Of a stretch of DNA of 64,000 nt, positions 1-6,074 are shown in pieces (the stretch's first letter is position 1; each line of letters begins with the position of its first letter). The DNA is from Mogibacterium sp. (GTDB lineage Bacteria; Bacillota; Clostridia; Peptostreptococcales; Anaerovoracaceae). The stretch is from contig JAKSSP010000001.1 in NCBI GenBank assembly GCA_024403035.1, positions 1 to 64,000 of the forward strand, in the 5' to 3' direction. The notes below the pieces were generated by a model, which was given only the letters and a program-made list of their open reading frames with translations, was not told the DNA's origin and did no database searches. Made by a program: the position numbers and the translations under genes.

Positions 1-55
1 AGGCAACAGACTTTGACTCTGTCATTCGTAGGTTCGAGTCCTGCTACCCCAGCCA
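1..55 (+). tRNA. tRNA-Gln(TTG), 5' part outside window
   Basis: The anticodon loop reads ctttgac, giving anticodon TTG for glutamine. The anticodon stem acaga/tctgt, T-arm (ggttcgagtcc) and encoded CCA end are present. The acceptor 5' half and most of the D-arm lie before base 1. Confidence 0.9.
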
Positions 56-60
56 AATGC

Positions 61-136
61 GACCCATTAGCTCAGTCGGCAGAGCACTTGACTTTTAATC
101 AAGGTGTCCGGAGTTCGAATCTCCGATGGGTCACCA
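61..136 (+). tRNA. tRNA-Lys(TTT)
   Basis: Complete cloverleaf: acceptor gacccat pairs with atgggtc, the anticodon loop is cttttaa (anticodon TTT), the T-loop is ttcgaat and CCA is encoded. It is separated from the upstream Gln gene by only 5 nt, so the array is clearly one transcript. Confidence 0.95.
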
Positions 137-158
137 ATACGCCTTATCCCATGGATTC

Positions 159-247
<89 letters not shown>

Positions 248-259
248 TGAAGCCTTTTT

Positions 260-351
260 GGAGAAGTACTCAAGAGGCTGAAGAGGACGGTTTGCTAAAC
301 CGTTAGGGTTCGTATAGGGCCGCATGGGTTCGAATCCCATCTTCTCCGCCA
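260..351 (+). tRNA. tRNA-Ser(GCT)
   Basis: Class II tRNA of 92 nt with a long variable arm. Acceptor ggagaag pairs with cttctcc. The anticodon loop ttgctaa gives GCT and CCA is encoded. It sits next to the TGA isoacceptor, and the two together read all serine codon boxes except some UCN wobble partners. Confidence 0.95.
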
Positions 352-356
352 CATAT

Positions 357-432
357 AGGGGTATAGCTCAGTTGGTAGAGCAGCGGTCTCCAAAACCGCG
401 TGCCGTGGGTTCAAGTCCTACTGCCCCTGCCA
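357..432 (+). tRNA. tRNA-Trp(CCA)
   Basis: Acceptor aggggta pairs with tgcccct. The anticodon loop ctccaaa gives CCA (tryptophan). The terminal CCA is encoded. Confidence 0.95.
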
Positions 433-438
433 TAATAT

Positions 439-515
439 CGGGGTGTAGCGCAGTTTGGTAGCGCAACTGGTTTGGGACCAGTGGGCCGCGGGTTCAAATC
501 CTGCCACCCCGACCA
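439..515 (+). tRNA. tRNA-Pro(TGG), copy 1
   Basis: Acceptor cggggtg pairs with caccccg, the anticodon loop tttggga gives TGG, and CCA is encoded. The 77-nt gene is identical to the next gene in the array. Confidence 0.95.
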
Positions 516-532
516 ATTGAATATCGTTATGT

Positions 533-609
533 CGGGGTGTAGCGCAGTTTGGTAGCGCAACTGGTTTGGGACCAGTGGGCCGCGGGTTCAAATCCTGCCA
601 CCCCGACCA
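533..609 (+). tRNA. tRNA-Pro(TGG), copy 2
   Basis: Identical over 77 nt to the preceding proline tRNA and separated from it by 17 nt. This indicates a recent tandem duplication within the array. Confidence 0.95.
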
Positions 610-620
610 TTTTTACAGAT

Positions 621-696
621 GGGCCATTAGCTCAGAGGTTAGAGCAACCGGCTCATAACCGGTCGGTCCTTGGTTCGACCCCAAGATGGCCCACCA
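621..696 (+). tRNA. tRNA-Met(CAT), elongator type
   Basis: Acceptor gggccat pairs with atggccc. The anticodon loop ctcataa gives CAT, with stems accgg/ccggt. Body and acceptor resemble clostridial elongator tRNA-Met. A lysidine-modified tRNA-Ile2 also carries CAT and is not fully excluded by reading alone. It is not the initiator, since the three-GC-pair anticodon stem signature is absent. Confidence 0.85.
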
Positions 697-699
697 TAT

Positions 700-775
700 G
701 CCCAGATAGCTCAGTAGGTAGAGCAGGGGACTGAAAATCCCCGTGTCCCTGGTTCAATTCCGGGTCTGGGCACCA
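700..775 (+). tRNA. tRNA-Phe(GAA)
   Basis: Acceptor gcccaga pairs with tctgggc. The anticodon loop ctgaaaa gives GAA and CCA is encoded. Last gene of the array, followed after 3 nt by the terminator stem. Confidence 0.95.
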
Positions 776-778
776 CAG

Positions 779-806
779 GATCCGTCGCGATGCGGCGGGT
801 CTTTTT
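779..806 (+). terminator. Rho-independent terminator of the tRNA array
   Basis: A ten-pair stem gatccgtcgc/gcggcgggtc (two G-T pairs) closes a three-base loop and is followed by ttttt. It ends the tRNA operon 3 nt after tRNA-Phe. Confidence 0.9.
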
Positions 807-836
807 CGTTGTCCAGATAGTCAACGTAAAGAGTTC

Positions 837-864
837 TTGACACATAATAACTATGTGGTAAAAT
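837..864 (+). promoter_or_regulatory. Promoter of the XRE regulator with an embedded operator-like inverted repeat
   Basis: A -35 box TTGACA (837-842) and -10 box TAAAAT (859-864) are 16 nt apart. Between and over them lies the inverted repeat CACATA-N5-TATGTG (841-857), covering the spacer. The position is ideal for repression, and autoregulation by the adjacent HTH protein is inferred. Confidence 0.7.
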
Positions 865-906
865 AAACATATCCAAACAGAGGTTCAGATTATTATCCGG
901 AGACCT

Positions 907-1116
907 ATGGAAAACAATCTTGCAAAAATCAGAAAAGATAAAAAGATAGGGCAGGGCTATCTGGTGGAGATGCTGGGTGTTTCCAGACAGACTATCAGCT
1001 CAATAGAAAACGGCAGATGCACTCCATCGCTAGAACTTGCAATGGATATAGCCAATCTGCTTGAGATGCCTATAGAGGAGATCTTTATACACGAGAACCG
1101 ATTCATACAGCCGTAA
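907..1116 (+). CDS. Small XRE-family helix-turn-helix transcriptional regulator
   Basis: A 69-residue protein that is almost entirely one Cro/C1-type HTH domain. The recognition region VSRQTISSIENGRCTPSLE (about residues 25-43) has the family's QxTISxIExGrxxPsl pattern. It has no effector or membrane domain, like the YgzD/YozG-type mini-regulators of Bacillota. The ggag before the ATG is only about 4 nt away, an unusually tight spacing. The gene stands alone with its own promoter and terminator, and an inverted repeat in that promoter suggests it represses itself. Its targets cannot be read from the sequence; the next gene (a cell-wall hydrolase) has its own upstream region. Confidence 0.85.
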   Translation: MENNLAKIRKDKKIGQGYLVEMLGVSRQTISSIENGRCTPSLELAMDIANLLEMPIEEIFIHENRFIQP

Positions 1117-1129
1117 AAGGCTGTTTTTT
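1108..1129 (+). terminator. Terminator overlapping the XRE stop codon
   Basis: Stem cagcc/ggctg with a six-base loop followed by tttttta. The stop codon lies in the loop. Confidence 0.75.
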
Positions 1130-1181
1130 ATGTGAATATTTAGTAATAATCAAGCACGGCTTTATTCAATAGTTATAAAAT

Positions 1182-1219
1182 AACGAACGATAATAGGAGT
1201 AATATCCGTTACGTTCGTT
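1182..1219. repeat. Inverted repeat upstream of the glucosaminidase gene
   Basis: AACGAACG (1182-1189) and CGTTCGTT (1212-1219) form a perfect 8-bp inverted repeat around 22 nt, with an inner GGA/TCC pairing and an AT-rich, T-rich right flank. It could be a weak terminator or a regulatory hairpin for the gene starting at 1253. Confidence 0.45.
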
Positions 1220-1252
1220 TTATTTATTAACCAATAATTAATTATTTTTAAC

Positions 1253-2755
1253 ATGCAAAAAACTTCGAACAAAATAACAAACATATACATAATACTGTTC
1301 ATCATGGCCGCGATAATAGCGGTGTGCTCTTCAGGTGTCTATGCTGTATCTGTTCCGGGTGCGGTAGGCCAGATCAATTCATCTGACGGCGCCGTACTTC
1401 GCAAGTCCGCCTCAACAAGCTCAAAGAAACTGGCTGTGCTTTCGGACGACACTACAGTCATGATAAAAAAGGAAGTATTTGTAAAGAAGACCAGCACATC
1501 TACCAAGAACAAATGGTATTATGTAACGGCAAACGGGAAGAAAGGGTATGTCAGGTCTGATCTTGTTGATAATGTCTATTATGGCAGCGTCAGCGGAAAG
1601 ATCAAAAGCAAGGTAAATTACCGTAAAGGAGCCGGCACTAAAATGAAGAATGCCGGTAAGCTCAAGAAAGGGAGCGTAGTTACCGTTGTCCTGAAGGCAA
1701 ATCCTGTACGGTCTACAAAGGGGTCTAATTGCACATGGTATAAAGTCGAAAAAGGAGGGGCGTATTATTACGTTTGTTCCAGCAGAGTGAAACTCACGGG
1801 AGCCTCAACGGAAGCGGCTGCTTCTTCAACGCCAAACTATCATAGTTACATAGGCTCTCCGGCTACCAATATGACTGATAAGCAGTTTGAAGATTACCTG
1901 AACAAGCAGGGGTTCCCTGATACATACAAGAAAGGGCTGAAAGCCCTTCATAAAGCCCATCCTAACTGGGGGTTCGTAGCATATAAAACGAACATACAGT
2001 GGGCTGATGCCTTGTCAAGGCAGACGAGTGGCAGTACATCACTCGTATCAGGTGTTTATCCGTCATCATACAGAGCCGGAAGCAAACAGTATGAACCCGG
2101 CTGGTACAAATCAAGCAGCACTGTTGTAGGATACTTTATGGATCCGAGAAATTTCCTTGATGAAACAGGAATCTACATGTTTGAGGATCTTTCTTATAAA
2201 CCTGCTTATCAGACAACATCAGTTGTTGGAGCCATCCTTTCACCATGCAAGCTGCCTTCATACGGATTCACTTCATCTATATTTGTAAATGCCGGTGCGG
2301 TATATAACGTAAGCCCTGTGTTCCTTGCATCCAGAGCAAGACAGGAGACCGGAAGCGGGGGCAATGCCGTAAACGGTACGAAGATCCTTGGAACAGCAGT
2401 ATACAACCCGTTCAACATAGGAGCTTTTGGCGGAACGGATCCGCTGTATAACGGACTGCTTTACGCCTATTTAAAGGGATGGACGACTCCTGCTAAAGCT
2501 GTATCCGGAGGAGCGGAAGAGCTTGCAAAGAACTATATAAACAAAGGACAGTACACAGTGTATTATCAGAGATTCAACGTCAGGAACGGCGTGGGAAAGA
2601 ACGGTACACATCAGTATATGACCAATATAATGGCTCCGTATGGAGAAGCGCAGTCCACAAAAAATTCATATTCTAAATATGGTATAACGAATCAGCCGCT
2701 TGTCTTCGAGATCCCAATCTACGAGGGAATGCCGGCGTCGACAAAACTTCCATAA
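1253..2755 (+). CDS. Secreted SH3-domain N-acetylglucosaminidase (autolysin)
   Basis: A 500-residue exported peptidoglycan hydrolase. The signal peptide covers about residues 1-32 (IYIILFIMAAIIAVCSSGVYA, ending in a likely AxA-type site). Two bacterial SH3 repeats follow (about 38-105 and 110-180; LRKSAS and VNYRKGAG cores). The C-terminal half is a LytB/GH73-like endo-beta-N-acetylglucosaminidase, with the likely catalytic glutamate in SRARQETGSGG. It should cleave glycan strands outside the cell during growth or separation. No Shine-Dalgarno is visible before the ATG; the upstream sequence is AT-rich and carries a hairpin. A strong bidirectional terminator follows. It is monocistronic. Confidence 0.88.
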   Translation: MQKTSNKITNIYIILFIMAAIIAVCSSGVYAVSVPGAVGQINSSDGAVLRKSASTSSKKLAVLSDDTTVMIKKEVFVKKTSTSTKNKWYYVTANGKKGYVRSDLVDNVYYGSVSGKIKSKVNYRKGAGTKMKNAGKLKKGSVVTVVLKANPVRSTKGSNCTWYKVEKGGAYYYVCSSRVKLTGASTEAAASSTPNYHSYIGSPATNMTDKQFEDYLNKQGFPDTYKKGLKALHKAHPNWGFVAYKTNIQWADALSRQTSGSTSLVSGVYPSSYRAGSKQYEPGWYKSSSTVVGYFMDPRNFLDETGIYMFEDLSYKPAYQTTSVVGAILSPCKLPSYGFTSSIFVNAGAVYNVSPVFLASRARQETGSGGNAVNGTKILGTAVYNPFNIGAFGGTDPLYNGLLYAYLKGWTTPAKAVSGGAEELAKNYINKGQYTVYYQRFNVRNGVGKNGTHQYMTNIMAPYGEAQSTKNSYSKYGITNQPLVFEIPIYEGMPASTKLP

Positions 2756-2761
2756 AAAATG

Positions 2762-2784
2762 AGGCCTCCGAACGGAGGCCTTTT
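2762..2784. terminator. Bidirectional terminator between convergent genes
   Basis: Perfect nine-pair stem AGGCCTCCG/CGGAGGCCT with a two-base centre. It is flanked by an A-run on the left and TTTT on the right, so it works for both the autolysin and the minus-strand radical SAM gene. Confidence 0.9.
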
Positions 2785-2785
2785 C

Positions 2786-3706
2786 TTATAGGGCTGAGCC
2801 CTGACATGTACCGCGAAGAGCAAGCTCTCGGTTGATAGCATTCAGGATGGTACGCTTTTTAAAGCTCCATTCCGGAGATACCAGAAGTCTTCTTGGCACA
2901 TCTCCCGTCAGCCTGTGTATCGTTACCTCGGAAGGGATGGTCTCAAGACATCTCACCACCAGGTCAACATATTCTTCAATGGAGTCAAAAGGGACATAAC
3001 CGGGCATCGTTTCATATAGAGGCGATGTCTTTATTACATTCATGAGATGCAGCTTGATGCCGAATACCTGCCGTCTGCATACATGCTTCAGCGATTGAAG
3101 CATCATTTCCTGAGTTTCTCCCGGGAGACCCAGTATAAGGTGGGTAACTACGCGTATGCCGCGCTCAGCGAGCGCCGCTGACGCCCGGTCATAGTCAGAG
3201 ACTGTATAACAGGTGTTCATTGCTTTGAGAGTAATGTCGTGAATGCTCTGAAGTCCAAGTTCCACCCACATGAAATGGCTGCGGTTTATCTCTTCAAGTA
3301 GATCCAGCACATCGTCATCGAGACAGTCCGGACGTGTGGCTATTGCTATGCCGCATATCCTTGGATCATCCAATGCGGCGTAAAAACGATCGCGAAGCAC
3401 GTCCACAGGGGCATATGTGTTTGTAAAAGACTGAAAATATGCCAGATAGCAGGCGTCAGGCCATTTTTCAGAAAGCCTGCCGATCTGGTCTGTTATCGAC
3501 GCGGAAACAGATGCGCTGTCTTCGGTCATGCTGGCGGCAAGCTCGCCTGAACCACCGCCGGAGCAGAAAGCGCAGCCGCCGTATCCCTTGCTGCCGTCTC
3601 TGTTGGGACAGGTGAAGCCTGCGTCTATGCTGAGCTTCACTGTTTTGCGTCCGAATTCATCTTTCAAAAAATTACTTATGGAATTGTATCTTTCACCGCC
3701 CTGCAT
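2786..3706 (-). CDS. yhcC: TIGR01212-family (YhcC-like) radical SAM protein
   Basis: A 306-residue radical SAM enzyme of the YhcC group. The iron-sulfur ligands lie in CPNRDGSKGYGGCAFC (about residues 33-48), the CxnCxxC spacing of this subfamily rather than the classical CxxxCxxC. GxE/GxP motifs follow (WVELGLQSIHD, LILGLPGETQ). The precise substrate of the family is not established; tRNA or other nucleic acid modification has been suggested. The start is supported by ggaggt about 10 nt upstream. The gene is divergent from queH and shares a terminator with the autolysin gene. Confidence 0.88.
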   Translation of the reverse strand: MQGGERYNSISNFLKDEFGRKTVKLSIDAGFTCPNRDGSKGYGGCAFCSGGGSGELAASMTEDSASVSASITDQIGRLSEKWPDACYLAYFQSFTNTYAPVDVLRDRFYAALDDPRICGIAIATRPDCLDDDVLDLLEEINRSHFMWVELGLQSIHDITLKAMNTCYTVSDYDRASAALAERGIRVVTHLILGLPGETQEMMLQSLKHVCRRQVFGIKLHLMNVIKTSPLYETMPGYVPFDSIEEYVDLVVRCLETIPSEVTIHRLTGDVPRRLLVSPEWSFKKRTILNAINRELALRGTCQGSAL

Positions 3707-3727
3707 GTGTCAAGGAACCTCCGGATA

Positions 3728-3736
3728 TGTTATAAT
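3728..3736 (+). promoter_or_regulatory. Extended -10 promoter before queH
   Basis: TG-t-TATAAT is an extended -10 with a perfect hexamer. No good -35 is visible, as expected for this class. It would start transcription about 40 nt before the TTG start of queH. Confidence 0.55.
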
Positions 3737-3786
3737 ACTATGGTTTTATATGTGTACTATAGCATTTTTACGGAAAGGAAAGAGCA

Positions 3787-4446
3787 TTGGAAAAAACTTC
3801 AGGCTGCATGCCGTGCATACCGGGAGATGATCTGAATATCATGGCCGGAGAATTATCCGGCATCGCCCTTATGCCTAAGAAGCCGAGCGTTCTTATGCAT
3901 GCATGCTGCGGTCCGTGCTCAACGTCATGCGTTGAGAGAACGGCAGAAGACTATGCTCTTACCCTGTACTATTATAATCCAAACATCACGGACAGAGAAG
4001 AATATTACCTCAGACGCGACACGCTGCTTCAGTTCCTGAAGGCTTTCAATGCAGAGCACAGAGACATGTATACTGCGGGATTTCTTGAGGGAGCATATGA
4101 GCCTGAGAGGTTCGTAGAAAAGGCAGCACCGCTCGCGGATGAACCTGAAGGCGGCAGACGCTGCGAACTCTGCTTTGCGCTCAGACTGACTGAGACCGCA
4201 AGGATGGCTAAGAAGCTCGGCATGGAGTATTTCACAACGACCATGTCGGTGAGCCCGCACAAAAACTTTGAAAAAATAAAAGAGCTCGGTCTCGCTCTTG
4301 AAGAGGAGACGGGAGTGAAGTTTCTGGATATAGACTTCAAGAAAAAGAACGGGTTTGGCCGCAGCGTGGAGTTGTCGAAAAGATACGGACTTTACAGACA
4401 GAACTTCTGCGGCTGTGATTTTGCAAGGTACGCAAATGAGAAATGA
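3787..4446 (+). CDS. queH: Epoxyqueuosine reductase QueH
   Basis: QueH (DUF208) makes queuosine from epoxyqueuosine in tRNA, the last step of the pathway, replacing QueG. The Cys pairs of the family are visible: HACCGPCSTSC near residue 38, RCELC near residue 120 and FCGCDFARY at the C-terminus, which bind the cluster and metal. The family is usually about 180-210 residues. I show a TTG start with an aaggaaag ribosome binding site; an internal ATG at 3841 (MAGELSG) would give a 201-residue protein and is a real alternative. The end overlaps the start of the next lipoprotein fragment by 11 nt. The queA and tgt genes of the same pathway are at 23747-25941. Confidence 0.9.
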   Translation: MEKTSGCMPCIPGDDLNIMAGELSGIALMPKKPSVLMHACCGPCSTSCVERTAEDYALTLYYYNPNITDREEYYLRRDTLLQFLKAFNAEHRDMYTAGFLEGAYEPERFVEKAAPLADEPEGGRRCELCFALRLTETARMAKKLGMEYFTTTMSVSPHKNFEKIKELGLALEEETGVKFLDIDFKKKNGFGRSVELSKRYGLYRQNFCGCDFARYANEK

Positions 4447-4750
4447 GCGGTTTCCGGTCGTATTGAATATTATTGCAGCATCTCTGATCATCATGATGAT
4501 GACCCTGCTTGTTTCCTGCGGGGGAGGCGGTGGCGGAACGCCTTCATCAGGTGACACTTCCGGCGATCCTGATTCATCATATGAAGCGCCTGAATTCAGG
4601 GATGCAAAGTATGACGAGTCCGAAGCAGGTGGAAATTCTGAGGTGCAGGTAGGTCTTTCCGGAGTGAATGAGGGTTATTTCGCATTGATATGCAATTCTG
4701 ATGTCAAAACCAAGCTTCAGGTATCCAAGTACAGCGAGCTGTACCGATGA
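4436..4750 (+). pseudogene. Truncated lipoprotein, N-terminal fragment
   Basis: A 104-residue reading frame beginning MRNERF inside the end of queH. It has a signal peptide with lipobox LLVSC followed by a glycine run and a low-complexity Ser/Asp linker. A short segment then resembles the N-terminal region of clostridial transglutaminase-type lipoproteins (GVNEGYFALICNSDVKTKLQ). The frame ends abruptly after SKYSELYR, exactly where sequence of an unrelated regulator begins. I read it as the 5' end of a lipoprotein gene whose remainder was deleted. It could still yield a small exported lipoprotein. Confidence 0.6.
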
Positions 4751-5001
4751 GAGAAGGCCCTAGGCTGGATGAACTTTCCGAAAGACTGCGTGAGACCATC
4801 ATAGAGACCGTAAGACGCACGGACACAGTGACCAGATACGGCAAGGGGCAGTTCCTTGTGCTTCTGATCAATATTTCTTATGAGGACTGCTCGATAGTAT
4901 CAAAGCGTATCAATACCAAGTTCATACGCAACGGACAGAGGACAAGCGTCAGTTATTCGGTAAACAATGTCATCGTATCAGCTTTCCCGCCTGAACATTA
5001 A
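4747..5001 (+). pseudogene. C-terminal fragment of a regulator with a degenerate GGDEF-like domain
   Basis: An 84-residue frame starting at an ATGA that overlaps the previous stop. The core RRTDTVTRYGKGQFLVLL aligns with the R-x-x-D-x-x-x-RYGGDEF-xxLL block of diguanylate cyclases, but the signature is GKGQF, so catalysis is not expected. Such degenerate blocks end the large BTAD-type transcriptional activators of Clostridia. Open frame continues upstream without a domain boundary. I infer the 3' remnant of such a gene, fused to the lipoprotein remnant by deletion. The ATGA overlap could still allow coupled translation. Confidence 0.55.
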
Positions 5002-5044
5002 CAGGCTGAATAAATAAAGGGACAAGAGAGAAGGAGAAAGAACA

Positions 5045-6055
5045 ATGAGCAAATTAGTTATACCTAAGGATTACAAGCCTATACTCGATCCTACTGAGAC
5101 GCAGCGCGCCATCAAGAGGATCAAAGACCACTTCCAGAAGGAGCTCGCAGACGGACTCAACCTGGGAAGAGTGACAGCGCCGCTTTTCGTTATCCCGGAA
5201 ACTGGCCTCAACGACAACCTGAACGGTTATGAGAGAAGAGTGGACTTCACTATCAAGGATCTTGATGAGAAAAAAGTCGAGGTAGTACAGTCGCTGGCGA
5301 AGTGGAAGAGAATGGCGCTCGGAAGATACGGAACTGAACCGGGACGCGGTCTCTATACCGACATGAATGCCATCAGACGGGATGAAGAACTCGACAACAT
5401 ACATTCGATTTACGTTGACCAGTGGGACTGGGAGAAGGTAATGACTGCCGATCAGAGAAACAATGAGTTCCTGGAGCAGACAGTAAGAGTCATCTACTGG
5501 TGCCTGAAAGATCTTGCCGACTATGTGAATGACCATTATCCGCAGATCGGCATCGAGCTTCCTGACAAGATCACATTCATCGATTCGCAGGAGCTTGAGG
5601 ACAGATATCCGGACAACAATCCAAAGGAAAGAGAACGCTTCGCTTCAAAGGAGTATGGCGCTATTTTCGTAAAGAGGATAGGCCGCAAGCTGAAGTCGGG
5701 CGTTCCTCACGACGGAAGAGCGCCGGACTACGATGACTGGGAACTCAACGGAGACATTATCCTCTGGAACCCTGTACTTGAGGACGCTTTCGAGATAAGC
5801 TCCATGGGTATCCGCGTAGACTCGGAATCCATGGTACGCCAGCTTGAGATTGATGGCAAAGAGGACAGAAAAGAGCTAAAGTTCCATCAGGATGTAATAA
5901 ATAACAGACTCCCGCTTACAGTAGGCGGAGGTATTGGCCAGAGCAGACTCTGCATGTACTTCCTCAAGAAGGCTCATATCGGAGAAGTACAGGTGTCTGT
6001 ATGGCCTGAGGAAATGTGCGAAGTATGCGCAGAAAACAATATTTTCCTGCTTTAG
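5045..6055 (+). CDS. asnA: Aspartate-ammonia ligase (asparagine synthetase A)
   Basis: A 336-residue AsnA, which makes asparagine from aspartate, ammonia and ATP; it is a class II aaRS-like fold acting as a dimer. Family blocks are present: FVIPETGLNDNLNG near the N-terminus, the central AKWKRMALGRY, IYVDQWDWE, and the C-terminal GGGIGQSRLCMYFL motif 3. Length matches the family (about 330). The start has gagaaggag 8-10 nt upstream. It lies 20 nt ahead of priA and may share its transcript. No T-box is visible in the short leader. Confidence 0.96.
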   Translation: MSKLVIPKDYKPILDPTETQRAIKRIKDHFQKELADGLNLGRVTAPLFVIPETGLNDNLNGYERRVDFTIKDLDEKKVEVVQSLAKWKRMALGRYGTEPGRGLYTDMNAIRRDEELDNIHSIYVDQWDWEKVMTADQRNNEFLEQTVRVIYWCLKDLADYVNDHYPQIGIELPDKITFIDSQELEDRYPDNNPKERERFASKEYGAIFVKRIGRKLKSGVPHDGRAPDYDDWELNGDIILWNPVLEDAFEISSMGIRVDSESMVRQLEIDGKEDRKELKFHQDVINNRLPLTVGGGIGQSRLCMYFLKKAHIGEVQVSVWPEEMCEVCAENNIFLL

Positions 6056-6074
6056 TAACATGTGAGACCGGCAG

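Noticed and set aside
3708..3713. TTGACA on the minus strand as the -35 of the YhcC-like gene
   Set aside because: The matching -10 would lie inside the coding region, giving a transcript without the start codon.
3925..4557. Minus-strand frame of 210 codons opposite queH
   Set aside because: Antisense to the QueH cysteine motifs, and the translation is rich in unstructured residues.
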